From NCBI RefSeq assembly GCF_026965555.1, contig NZ_CP114040.1, forward strand, positions 5,828,001 to 5,892,000: a stretch of 64,000 nt of DNA, given 5' to 3'. Of this stretch, positions 43,029 through 50,586 are shown one piece after another. The position numbers and the translations under genes were made by a program. How positions within the stretch are numbered: position 1 is the stretch's first letter; each line of letters opens with the position of its first letter. The stretch comes from Nannocystis punicea. Its GTDB lineage: Bacteria > Myxococcota_A > Polyangia > Nannocystales > Nannocystaceae. The notes below the pieces were generated by a model. That model worked only from the letters and a program-made list of their open reading frames with translations. It made no database searches and was not told where the DNA came from.

Positions 43029-45092
43029 GTGAGTCTCCTCGGGACCATGATGGTGAGAGCGGGCCTGCTCTCCGACGAGCAGTTAGCCGCGGTACAGGCC
43101 ACGAGCGCCGAGCGCAAGCTCTCCTTCGTCGAAGCTCTGCTTTCGCACAGCTTCGCCGATGAAGACAGCGTCGTCGGCTTTCTTCACAGCAAGCTGATGA
43201 TCCCCAAGGTGGGCGCCAGCATCCTCGACGGCGTCGACCGATCCGCGCTCGATCGGATCCCGGGCGAGCTGGCCGCGCGCCACGCCGTGCTCCCGATCTC
43301 GAGCGACGAGACCGGCAACCTCACCTTGGCGATGGTCGACCCGACCGACATGAAAGCGGTCGACGCCATCTCCGCGCACACGGGCGCGTACCTGGTCCGC
43401 GCGGTCGCGCCGCTGCGGGTCATCCGCTCCTCGATCGCGCACCACTACGGCATCCCGGCGCCCACCCTGCCATCGCTGCAGGCGACCAAGCCGGCCACCG
43501 CCGCGACCCCTGCCGCGGTCATCCCCGGCGGCTCCGCACCTGTCCCTGGCGCCAGCCAGAGCCGCGCCGCTCCGGCCGCCGTGATTAGCGTGCCGACGGT
43601 CACGCCGCCGATCGTCACTCCGCCGACTGTCGGCGCGCCGAGCAACGGAGCGCAGGCCCCGGTCGTGCCCACCCCGCCGGTGGTCGAGCCGCCGCAGCCC
43701 GGCGTCGTCACGGCTCCCAGCGCCTCGCGTCCCTCCGCGCCCAGCGGCGCCGCGATCCGCCCCTCCGCCGTCCTCATGCCCGGGGCGCCGCGGCCAGCCG
43801 CGGTCTTGCCGGCCGCAGCCTTCGCGCCCTCGCCCTACGGCATCCCGGCCCAGCCGTCCGCGCCGGTGGTCGCCCCCACCGTCTCGGCGCCCGCGCCGGC
43901 ACCTGTCCCTTCGGCCAGCCCGTCCGCGACGGTACCTGTCCCTTCGGCCAGCCCGCCCGGCAACGCGACCCAGCCGTTCGGCTCCTCGAGCCTGGCCGCG
44001 GCGCTGGCCGCCACGCCTGCCGCCGCCACCGCGCCCGCGAGCACGGCCACCCAGCCGGCCGGGGCCGCCGGTCTGAGCGCCCCGGCAGCCGCCGCCGCAC
44101 CTGCCTCTTCGGCCAGCTCCGCCGCGGGCAACGTCACCCAGCCGTTCGCCTCCTCGAGCATCACCGCGACGATGCCTGCGGCACCTGTCTCTGCGGCCAG
44201 CTCCACCCCGGCCAACGCCGCCGCGAGCCTGGCCCCGCCCGCCGCGAGCGCGGCGACCACGGTGAACTCGGCACCTGTCCCATCGGCCAGCTCCACGCCA
44301 CCCGCAGTCGAGGCCGCGAGCGGTCAGACCGTGCCGGTGTTCTCCGGCTCGATGGCGACCCTGCGCCCGGCCGAGGAGGTCGACACCTCGCGCGGCCGCA
44401 CCGAGCCGGGCAGCGAGAGCGCCGCCGACACGCTGGCCGGCGCGGCGCGCAACGCCGACGACCTCGACATCCCGCTCGACGACCTCGAGAACGATCGCGG
44501 CTCGTCCGAGCCGGAGGCCGCGACCGGCGAGCCGACCTTCGACGCCGCCAAGACGCAGACCTGGATCCCGCCGAGCTTCACCGCCGCCAACGAGATCATC
44601 CCGCTGTCGCCCGAGGCGTTCCACCGCCTGCTCCCGCGCTTCGCCACGGTCAAGTCGCGCGACGAGATCACCGACCTCCTGCTCGACTTCCTCGCCGAGG
44701 GCTTCTCGCGGGTCATCATGTTCGTCCACGTCAAGGGCGAGATCCGCGGCCGCGACGCCCGCGGCGAAGACCTGCTGGTCGAGGCCGTGCGCCAGATCCG
44801 GATCCCTGCCGGCGGCCCCTCGGTGTTCTCCGGCGTCATCGAGCGCCGCACCCCCTACTTCGGCTCGATGCGGACCGACACCCCGATCGACGCCGCCTTC
44901 TTCTCGGCCCTCGGCGGCGTCGAGGGCGTGATCCTCGTCCTCCCGGTCCTCCTGCGCGAGAAGGTCCCGCTGATCGTGTTCGCCTCGGGCTCGAGCAACC
45001 CCGTCGACCCGCGCAGCCTGCACGAGCTGACCCACGAGGTCGCCGCCGCCCTCGAGCGCATCATCGTGCTCGAGAAGGTCCGCGGGAAGTAA
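43029..45092 (+). CDS. MshEN (GspE N-terminal) domain protein with long Pro/Ala linker and C-terminal GAF-like domain
   Basis: 687 residues. The N-terminal domain (about 1-140: SLLGTMMVRAGLLSDEQL ... VDPTDMKAVDAISAHTG) matches the MshEN/GspE N-terminal family, many of which bind cyclic di-GMP. A ~300-residue Pro/Ala/Ser linker follows, in which the element is repeated at about 43538, 43902, 43937, 44098, 44183 and 44272, each time read as APVPSAS-like peptides. The C-terminal ~175 residues (HRLLPRFATVKSRDEITDLL ... LPVLLREKVPLIVFASG) look GAF-like. There is no ATPase domain, so this is not a secretion ATPase; a second-messenger-controlled regulator of motility or secretion is more likely (inference). 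GTG start with TTGACG/AATCAT upstream. Divergent from the desulfurase operon. Confidence 0.85.
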   Translation: MSLLGTMMVRAGLLSDEQLAAVQATSAERKLSFVEALLSHSFADEDSVVGFLHSKLMIPKVGASILDGVDRSALDRIPGELAARHAVLPISSDETGNLTLAMVDPTDMKAVDAISAHTGAYLVRAVAPLRVIRSSIAHHYGIPAPTLPSLQATKPATAATPAAVIPGGSAPVPGASQSRAAPAAVISVPTVTPPIVTPPTVGAPSNGAQAPVVPTPPVVEPPQPGVVTAPSASRPSAPSGAAIRPSAVLMPGAPRPAAVLPAAAFAPSPYGIPAQPSAPVVAPTVSAPAPAPVPSASPSATVPVPSASPPGNATQPFGSSSLAAALAATPAAATAPASTATQPAGAAGLSAPAAAAAPASSASSAAGNVTQPFASSSITATMPAAPVSAASSTPANAAASLAPPAASAATTVNSAPVPSASSTPPAVEAASGQTVPVFSGSMATLRPAEEVDTSRGRTEPGSESAADTLAGAARNADDLDIPLDDLENDRGSSEPEAATGEPTFDAAKTQTWIPPSFTAANEIIPLSPEAFHRLLPRFATVKSRDEITDLLLDFLAEGFSRVIMFVHVKGEIRGRDARGEDLLVEAVRQIRIPAGGPSVFSGVIERRTPYFGSMRTDTPIDAAFFSALGGVEGVILVLPVLLREKVPLIVFASGSSNPVDPRSLHELTHEVAAALERIIVLEKVRGK

Positions 45093-45097
45093 CGCGC

Positions 45098-45172
45098 GCC
45101 TCTGTCCCCAAGGGCATGCCCGATCGGGCATGCCCTTCGAGACATGTCTTCCAGAACATCGCCCATCGGCCA
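45098..45172. repeat. Element cluster with a 28-bp perfect palindrome, between convergent genes
   Basis: Begins six bases after the MshEN-domain stop. Bases 45110-45137 form a perfect 28-bp palindrome (arm AAGGGCATGCCCGA). It is followed by ACATGTCTTCCAGAACAT and CGCCCATCGGCCAGG half-elements. The rest of the ~320-base gap to the HMG-CoA lyase stop (45173-45412) holds no recognised gene. Confidence 0.85.
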
Positions 45173-45412
45173 GGCGACCCACGAGGTCCCCGCCGCGCGC
45201 GGGCGCTTCTTCGTCCTCCAGCGGGCCCGAAGCAGGACGCGTCCCCTGCCCCGCGGCGGCAGTCTCGCCGGCTCACCGAGGATCACGAGCACGAGCCCGC
45301 GCACCGCAGCGCTCTGCAGCGCCTATCGGTCAGGTACGTGCCATGGCTCGCCGCTCAGCGCAGCCTCGCCTGCTCGCACATCCTCGGCGCGCGAGCCTCT
45401 GCCCGCGCGGTC

Positions 45413-46402
45413 TCAGACCAGCGGCTTGCCGACGCGCGCGCAGTGGCCGAGGTGGGCCTTGAGGTATTTGCTGGGCAGCTCGCGGGCCAGGTGGCCGCCG
45501 AGGCGGGCGCTGATGGCGACCAGGCGATCGAGGTCGATGCCGGTGCGGCAGCCCATCCCGTGGAGCATGTACACCACGTCTTCGGTCGACACGTTGCCCG
45601 ACGCTCCGGGCGCGTAGGGGCAGCCGCCGAGGCCGCCGATCGCGGAGTCGACGGTGCGGATCCCGAGCTGCAGCGCCACGGTGATGTTGGCGAGCGCCGT
45701 GCCGCGCGTGTCGTGGAAGTGGACCGCCAGCTGGTCGAGCCGGATCCCCGCGTGCAGCAGGCCGTCGAGGATGTACTCGACCTGGCGCGGCGTCCCGACG
45801 CCGATCGTGTCGCCGAGGCTCAGCTCGTAGCAGCCCATGTCGAGCAGGCTCTTGCCGACCCGCAGCACCTGCTCGAACGGCACCTCGCCCTCGTAGGGGC
45901 AGCCGTAGACCGTGCTGACGTAGCCGCGCACCGTCATCCCGCGCGCGCGCGCCTCGGTCACCACCTCGCGGTAGGTCGCCAGCGCCTCTTCCGTGGTCTT
46001 GTTGATGTTCTTGCGGTTGTGCGTCTGCGACGCCGCCATGAACACCGCGATCTCCTGCATGCCCGCGCGCGAGGCCGCATCGAGGCCGCGGAGGTTGGGC
46101 ACCAGGGCGCTGTAGGTGACGCCGGGCTTGCGGCGGATCCGGGTCGCGACCTCCATGTGGTCGGCGAGCGCCGGGATCCAGCGCGGGTTAACGAAGCTGG
46201 TCACCTCGATGCGCTTGATGCCGGCGTCGACCAGGCCCTCGATCATCTCGATCTTGCGGTCGGCCGACAGGATCGTCGCCTCGTTCTGCAGCCCGTCGCG
46301 CGGCCCGACCTCGTAGATCGAGACCTCCGCCGGCAACGACCCGAACAGGCGCGTCGGCTCGACGGTATCGGTTCCGGAGGGTCGTGCGGACGAATCAGTC
46401 AC
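45413..46402 (-). CDS. Hydroxymethylglutaryl-CoA lyase
   Basis: 329 residues from GTG 46402. TIM-barrel lyase of the HMGL family: EVGPRDGLQNE near the N-terminus (metal ligand Asp and catalytic Arg), EVTSFVNPRWIP, AVHFHDTRGTALAN (His ligands) and the glycine-rich loop GGLGGCPYAPGASGN with the catalytic Cys. It splits HMG-CoA into acetyl-CoA and acetoacetate, the last step of leucine degradation. Homocitrate-synthase-like or other HMGL members are less likely given the exact Cys loop. It overlaps the upstream flavin reductase-like gene by eight bases and is probably translated with it. The downstream end faces the element cluster at 45098-45172. Confidence 0.93.
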   Translation of the reverse strand: MTDSSARPSGTDTVEPTRLFGSLPAEVSIYEVGPRDGLQNEATILSADRKIEMIEGLVDAGIKRIEVTSFVNPRWIPALADHMEVATRIRRKPGVTYSALVPNLRGLDAASRAGMQEIAVFMAASQTHNRKNINKTTEEALATYREVVTEARARGMTVRGYVSTVYGCPYEGEVPFEQVLRVGKSLLDMGCYELSLGDTIGVGTPRQVEYILDGLLHAGIRLDQLAVHFHDTRGTALANITVALQLGIRTVDSAIGGLGGCPYAPGASGNVSTEDVVYMLHGMGCRTGIDLDRLVAISARLGGHLARELPSKYLKAHLGHCARVGKPLV

Positions 46403-47003
46403 TGGCCTTGCTCCCGGGCGCCTCGGGGCGCAAAAGCTCGAAGCGATCCGTCGTGCGAGTGTACGCGATCCCGCCGAGGCGGCCGATCGACTGCAACGGA
46501 CCGGGGTCGATCGGCAGCAGGCGACCTCGCGCGTCACGCCGCAGCAGTTCGCTTGCGACGGCGAAATGCACAACCTCGGCCACGACCAGAGTGGCCGACG
46601 GTTTGCCGGGGGCGCCGTCCCCCAGCGGAAGCGCGTGGACGAGCTTGCACTCGAGACAGGCCAGCGCCCCTGCCACGCGAGCAGGCGCAACGACCGCCGC
46701 CGGCTCGGCTGCGATCCCGCACGCATCCCACTCCGAGGTCTCGGGCGGGAACGGCGCCGAGGTCGCGTTCATCGCCGCCGCCTGCGCGTCGTGGACGTGG
46801 TTGATGACCATCTCACGCGTGGCAAGCACGTTCGCCAGGGTGTCCTTCATGCGCCCGTCGGGCCACCACGCGACGCTGAACACCACCATCGGCGGCCGCG
46901 AGCAGACCGCCTGGTAGTAGCTGAACGGCGCCAGGTTGCGGCGGCCGTCGTCGCTCACGCTCGACACCCACGCGATCGGTCGCGGCGCGACCAGGTCGGT
47001 CAT
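46395..47003 (-). CDS. Flavin reductase-like FMN-binding protein
   Basis: 202 residues. Split-barrel flavin-binding family (COG1853, flavin reductase/DIM6-NTAB): PRPIAWVSSVSDDGRRNLAPFSYY, PMVVFSVAW, and VINHVHDAQAAAMN with a later ECKLVHALPLGDG. Such proteins are flavin reductases or FMN-dependent oxidases of unknown partner. Family members usually start ~15-20 residues earlier with a YRLM segment. Here the frame does continue upstream (IPAPSIGAAETYRLM) but no ATG, GTG or TTG precedes it, so either the annotated ATG is right and the protein is short, or a rare start is used. It is coupled to the HMG-CoA lyase gene by an eight-base overlap. Confidence 0.85.
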   Translation of the reverse strand: MTDLVAPRPIAWVSSVSDDGRRNLAPFSYYQAVCSRPPMVVFSVAWWPDGRMKDTLANVLATREMVINHVHDAQAAAMNATSAPFPPETSEWDACGIAAEPAAVVAPARVAGALACLECKLVHALPLGDGAPGKPSATLVVAEVVHFAVASELLRRDARGRLLPIDPGPLQSIGRLGGIAYTRTTDRFELLRPEAPGSKASD

Positions 47004-47140
47004 CAGCCGGTAGGTCTCGGCGGCGCCGATGCTCGGCGCGGGGATCTCGGTGTGGCCGGGGATGCTCCTGTGATTAGCAGAAAAGCCCGTCGACCTTCCG
47101 CACGAGCCCTGTCTGGACCCTCACATCCGCGGCCGCGGCA

Positions 47141-48778
47141 TCACCTGACCGAAGGGACAGACTCGACCGCCCCGCGCACGAAGCCCCGCGCGTCGTCCTC
47201 GACCGTGCGGAACACCACCAGCATGCCCCGGTTCGACATCGTGTAGAAGCGGCCCAGTTCGGCGTCGTACACCGGCGGGCCGGAGATCCCGCTGCCGGTG
47301 TTGAGGTTGGCGAGGAACTCGCCGGTCTCGACGTCGTAGGCGAGCAGGCCGTCGTCGGAGTGGGCGACGAACGCGATGTCACCGACCACCAGCGGCGTCT
47401 GCACGAACCCCGGGTTGAGCTGCTGACGCCAGCGCACCCGGCCGCCGTGCTCGAGCGCGAAGACCCCCTCGAGCGCCGAGGCCACGATCATCAACCCGCG
47501 CGGCCCGGCGACCACCGAGCCCGCGCCCCGCAGCGGCCGGAACCACCGCTGCAGGCCATCGGCCAGCGCCAGCCCGTAGACCCCCGTGCTCTGGCCGGTG
47601 ACCACCAGCTCGCCGCGATCGGTGAGGATGAGCGGCGTCCCGTCGGCGTCGACGAAGTCCCCGCCCGCCGGCGGCGCCGCGTTCGCCAGCCACATCGGCT
47701 CGCCCGACTGGGCCCCGATCGCCGCGATCTTGCCGTTGCTGAAGCCGGTGAAGATCGTCCCGGTCGGCGGGCTCGCGGGCGCTCCGCCCGTCCCGTTGCC
47801 GGCCAGCGAATTCGCCGCCGCGCCGCCCGCAGCAGACGCGTTCGCCGGCGCCGCGCCTGCCTCCGAAGCCGGGGCTCCGCCCGCAGCGGACGTGTTCGCC
47901 GGCGCCGCGCCTGCCCCCGAAGCCGGTGCTCCGCTTGCAGCGGCAGCAGGAGTCGCCGGAGCCCCGGCCGTTGCGGCAGCAGTCCCACCGGCGCTCGCCG
48001 GAGCCCCGCCCGCCGCGCCGCCCGCACTCGTCGGCTCTTCGCTGCCCGCCTCCGCGGGACCGCCGGTCTCTTCGCTCTCCTCGGCGCCGGCCGACTCGCC
48101 CAGCACCGCCTCGACCGGGATGCCGCTCGCGCTCTCCGCCTGCTCGGGCGACTGCGTCACCACGCCCTCGCCTTCGAGGTACGACAGGCCCGCGTGCCCG
48201 TGGACCGTGAACTCGGTCGGATACGGCTGCTCGTACTGCCAGCGCCACGCGCCGGTCTTCAGGTCGAGCGCGAACACCTGGTCGCGCGAGTTGACCACGA
48301 ACACCGTGCTCCCGCGGACCAGCGGCTCGTTGCGGATCGTGCCGAGCGTCGAGTAGCTCCAGCGCGTCTTGCGGGTCTCGAGCTCGATCGCCAGCAGGTC
48401 GCCGTTGTCGGTGCCGAGCAGCATCAGCTCGCCGTCGGCCGCCAGCTTCGGCACGCTCGAGATGGCGCCCGGGAACTGCTGCTCCCACGCGACCTCGCCG
48501 GTCTCCATCGACAGCGCCAGCAGCGAGCCGCCGCGCGTGCCGACGTAGATCAGCCGGCGGCCCGGATCGGGCGCCACGCCGGCGAACTCGTCGGGATTGA
48601 GCACGCCGTAGTCGTGCAGCGCGATCTGCTGCACCCGCGCCAGCTCGAGGTTCGCGCGCGCGCCGGGCGTCAGCTCCGGGTGAGGCATGACCGTGCGGGT
48701 CTCGCCGGCACATGCCCCGAGGGACAGGGCCAAAGCGACATGTCCCCAGAGACAGTAGGCCCGGGCCGCGCGTGTCAC
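47141..48778 (-). CDS. BamB-like outer-membrane assembly lipoprotein (PQQ-type beta-propeller)
   Basis: 545 residues from GTG 48778, overlapping the TPR gene upstream (GTGA). The signal peptide CLWGHVALALSLGAC ends in a lipobox (LGAC). The remainder is a propeller of PQQ-like blades (GVAPDPGRRLIYVGTRGGSL; LAADGELMLLGTDNGDLLAIE; VYGLALADGLQRWF; LLAYDVETGEFLANL). Unlike E. coli BamB (392 residues) it has a ~115-residue Ala/Gly/Pro-rich insertion (about 216-331) with 18-residue tandem repeats. The pairing with a YfgM-like gene matches the yfgM-bamB order of many Proteobacteria, supporting a role in beta-barrel assembly. Remarkably, the signal peptide is encoded by two palindromic elements (48706-48755). 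Another element (47140-47160) overlaps the stop. Confidence 0.85.
   Translation of the reverse strand: MTRAARAYCLWGHVALALSLGACAGETRTVMPHPELTPGARANLELARVQQIALHDYGVLNPDEFAGVAPDPGRRLIYVGTRGGSLLALSMETGEVAWEQQFPGAISSVPKLAADGELMLLGTDNGDLLAIELETRKTRWSYSTLGTIRNEPLVRGSTVFVVNSRDQVFALDLKTGAWRWQYEQPYPTEFTVHGHAGLSYLEGEGVVTQSPEQAESASGIPVEAVLGESAGAEESEETGGPAEAGSEEPTSAGGAAGGAPASAGGTAAATAGAPATPAAAASGAPASGAGAAPANTSAAGGAPASEAGAAPANASAAGGAAANSLAGNGTGGAPASPPTGTIFTGFSNGKIAAIGAQSGEPMWLANAAPPAGGDFVDADGTPLILTDRGELVVTGQSTGVYGLALADGLQRWFRPLRGAGSVVAGPRGLMIVASALEGVFALEHGGRVRWRQQLNPGFVQTPLVVGDIAFVAHSDDGLLAYDVETGEFLANLNTGSGISGPPVYDAELGRFYTMSNRGMLVVFRTVEDDARGFVRGAVESVPSVR
47841..47948. repeat. 54-bp tandem duplication in the bamB-like gene
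   Basis: TTCGCCGGCGCCGCGCCTGC occurs at 47841 and 47895, 54 bases (18 codons) apart, with closely similar flanks. It encodes Ala/Gly/Pro-rich repeats inserted between propeller blades. Confidence 0.8.
48706..48755 (-). repeat. Two elements encoding the lipoprotein signal peptide
   Basis: On the minus strand: CTGTCTCTGGGGACATGTCG (48735-48754) and CCTGTCCCTCGGGGCATGTG (48708-48727). Translated in frame they give CLWGHV and LSLGAC, that is, the hydrophobic core and lipobox of the BamB-like protein. Confidence 0.85.
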
Positions 48779-49671
48779 GGGGTCGGCGCTCCTGGTGCGT
48801 CCACCACTTGAATCGGCGACTCGGGCGCGGGCTGGCCGGCCAGCGCCTGCGGGTCGAGCTCCTCGAGCCGCTTGCGGACGTCGTTCTGGGCGATCGACGG
48901 CTGCTGCAGCGGATACTCGGCGATGTACTGGCGATAGACCTCGAGCGCCGCCTCGGTCTTGCCCTGGCGCTCGAGGATCCGGCCCTTCTGCCACAGCGCC
49001 ATGTCGCGGTAGAACGTGCCCTTCTGCCCGGCCAGCGTCTCGAGCTCGGCGATCGCGCCGTCGAGGTCGCCCTGGGCCTCGCGCGTGAACGCCAGCCCCT
49101 CGCGGGCCGCGAACTGCAGCGGGTGCCCCGCCCCGGCCTTGCCGAGGAACTCGCGGTACAGCGCCTCCGCGCCGGCCGGATCGCCCGCGCGCAGCAGCCC
49201 GGTCGCCCGCACCACCGTGCCTGCCAGCGCCGCGTCGCTGCCGGGCGCCGAAGCGTCGAGCTCGTCGAGCGCCTTGGTGACCGCCGCCGAGCGCTCGGCC
49301 TCGTCCTTGACGATCGGCGCCACCGGCTTGCCCTTGTTGGCCCCGAGCAGCAGCGCCGGATCACCGACCTCGGCCTCCGACTCGTAGCGAGCCGCGGTCG
49401 CCAGCTGGCGGGTCGCCGTCGCCGACGCCGTCTGGCGGCCGTTGTAGATCACGATGATACCGACCAGCACCGCCAGCGCCGCGATCGTGCCGCCGATCAC
49501 CAGCCCGCTGCGCGCCTTGGCGGTGCGCCCGGCCTCCTTCACTCCCGTGACGAAAGCGTCTTCTTGCGGACCGGCGTCGCCACCACGGCGCTTGCTGCGG
49601 CTGTGGTCCCACGTCGGCAGCTCCATGCGCACGCCCTGCCCGGTCGCCGGCGCCTTGTCTTCTTCGCTCAC
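48775..49671 (-). CDS. YfgM-like membrane-anchored tetratricopeptide protein
   Basis: 298 residues from GTG 49671. A cytoplasmic N-terminus (about 50 residues) is followed by a single transmembrane helix (SGLVIGGTIAALAVLVGIIV, about 54-74) and a periplasmic helical domain with TPR-type repeats (ATGLLRAGDPAGAEALYREF; LAFTREAQGDLDGAIAELE; MALWQKGRILERQGKTEAAL). E. coli YfgM has the same topology, works beside SecYEG and periplasmic chaperones, and is encoded directly before bamB, as here (GTGA overlap). Function by analogy is an accessory role in envelope protein folding. The start is supported by a TAGACA box six bases upstream. Confidence 0.82.
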   Translation of the reverse strand: MSEEDKAPATGQGVRMELPTWDHSRSKRRGGDAGPQEDAFVTGVKEAGRTAKARSGLVIGGTIAALAVLVGIIVIYNGRQTASATATRQLATAARYESEAEVGDPALLLGANKGKPVAPIVKDEAERSAAVTKALDELDASAPGSDAALAGTVVRATGLLRAGDPAGAEALYREFLGKAGAGHPLQFAAREGLAFTREAQGDLDGAIAELETLAGQKGTFYRDMALWQKGRILERQGKTEAALEVYRQYIAEYPLQQPSIAQNDVRKRLEELDPQALAGQPAPESPIQVVDAPGAPTP

Positions 49672-49677
49672 CGGGGC

Positions 49678-49683
49678 TGTCTA
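49678..49683 (-). promoter_or_regulatory. -10 box (TAGACA, minus strand) for the yfgM/bamB-like operon
   Basis: TAGACA on the minus strand, six bases before GTG 49671. No Shine-Dalgarno sequence. Confidence 0.4.
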
Positions 49684-50164
49684 CCGGGCCGTGGCTGCTT
49701 TGTCCACCATCGCCGCCAGGGCCCGCCCAGGACCCGCGCCGGACCTCCCCCCGACTCCCACGCCGCGCCCCGCGCAGGCGCCTGCGACCCCCTTGCGAGG
49801 CCCCTGCCGCCGCCTGCGCCGCTCGCGCAATCCCCGGCGCGCCCCATCGGTGACCTCCGGTCGGGACCCCCGACCCGCCGATTCCCGGGGCACCCGTCCC
49901 GCAGCCCGTTCTGGCGGCAGTCGTCACGGTCGAGCATCGCCGTCCACAAGACCCGGCGCAGCGGGCCGACTTCGGGTGCCTCGGTCTTGCCGTCGAGGGC
50001 CCACGGATCCGCCGCGACGTGTACGGAACATGTCCCATGCGACATGTCCCATGAGGCGCCACACTCGTCCGCGCGCAGCCCGAACCTTCCGAGGACCTCG
50101 GCTCCGGTGGCTCACCGAACGCCCTGCTTCGCGCCGGGCGCCGCCCGGGCCGAGACAACGGGAG
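49684..50164. other. Intergenic region without a recognised gene
   Basis: Pro/Arg-coding GC-rich sequence with no convincing frame. Two overlapping elements occur at 50028-50055 (AACATGTCCCATGCGACATGTCCCATGAG, shown here only as a description of two tandem halves). Upstream flank of the three-unit array at 50165-50400. Confidence 0.4.
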
Positions 50165-50400
50165 AATCTATCCATTAAGACATGTCCAGAGAAGCACCGC
50201 CCCTCGCAGGCCCTTCGCCCTGCCCCCCGCCCGTGATGACCGACCCGACGCGCGGCGCAAGATGCCCCGTAAGACATGTCCCGAGAAGCATCCGCGCCTC
50301 GCAGGCCCCTCGCCCCTGCCCGGACCCGTGAGGGCCGAGGCGAAGACGCGAGATGCCCCATGAGACATGTCCCGAGAAGCATCCTCTCCTCACGCCCTCG
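50165..50400. repeat. Three diverged ~92-bp tandem units carrying the element
   Basis: ACATGTCC begins at 50180, 50274 and 50365 (spacing 94 and 91), each followed by the same tail GAGAAGCA, and then CGCCCCTCGCAGGCCCTTCG-like sequence in the first two units. The right arm of the element is lost in these copies (GAGAAGC in place of GGACAGC). A further copy lies at 50456-50474. Confidence 0.82.
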
Positions 50401-50574
50401 CAGCTCCTCTACGCTGCCCGCCCCGCGCAAGACCGACCCGATCTGCCCGGAAGACCATGTCCCCTCCGGACCTCGCCCGCCCTGGCGCCCCTGTCTCCTC
50501 CGCTCCCACCTCGGCTCCGCTTCGCGGCCGCGGTCGACTCCTCCAATCCCACCTCGCCGCCGCGGTCGATGTGC

Positions 50575-50580
50575 TATCGT
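50575..50580 (+). promoter_or_regulatory. -10 box (TATCGT) for the membrane protein at 50587
   Basis: GCTATCGT, six bases before GTG 50587, no Shine-Dalgarno. It is the reason for preferring this GTG over ATG codons further upstream. Confidence 0.45.
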
Positions 50581-50586
50581 GATTCC

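Noticed and set aside
49361..50158. Minus-strand frame extending upstream of the YfgM-like gene
   Set aside because: Runs through promoter and repeat DNA with no bias; the GTG at 49671 with its -10 box explains the real gene.
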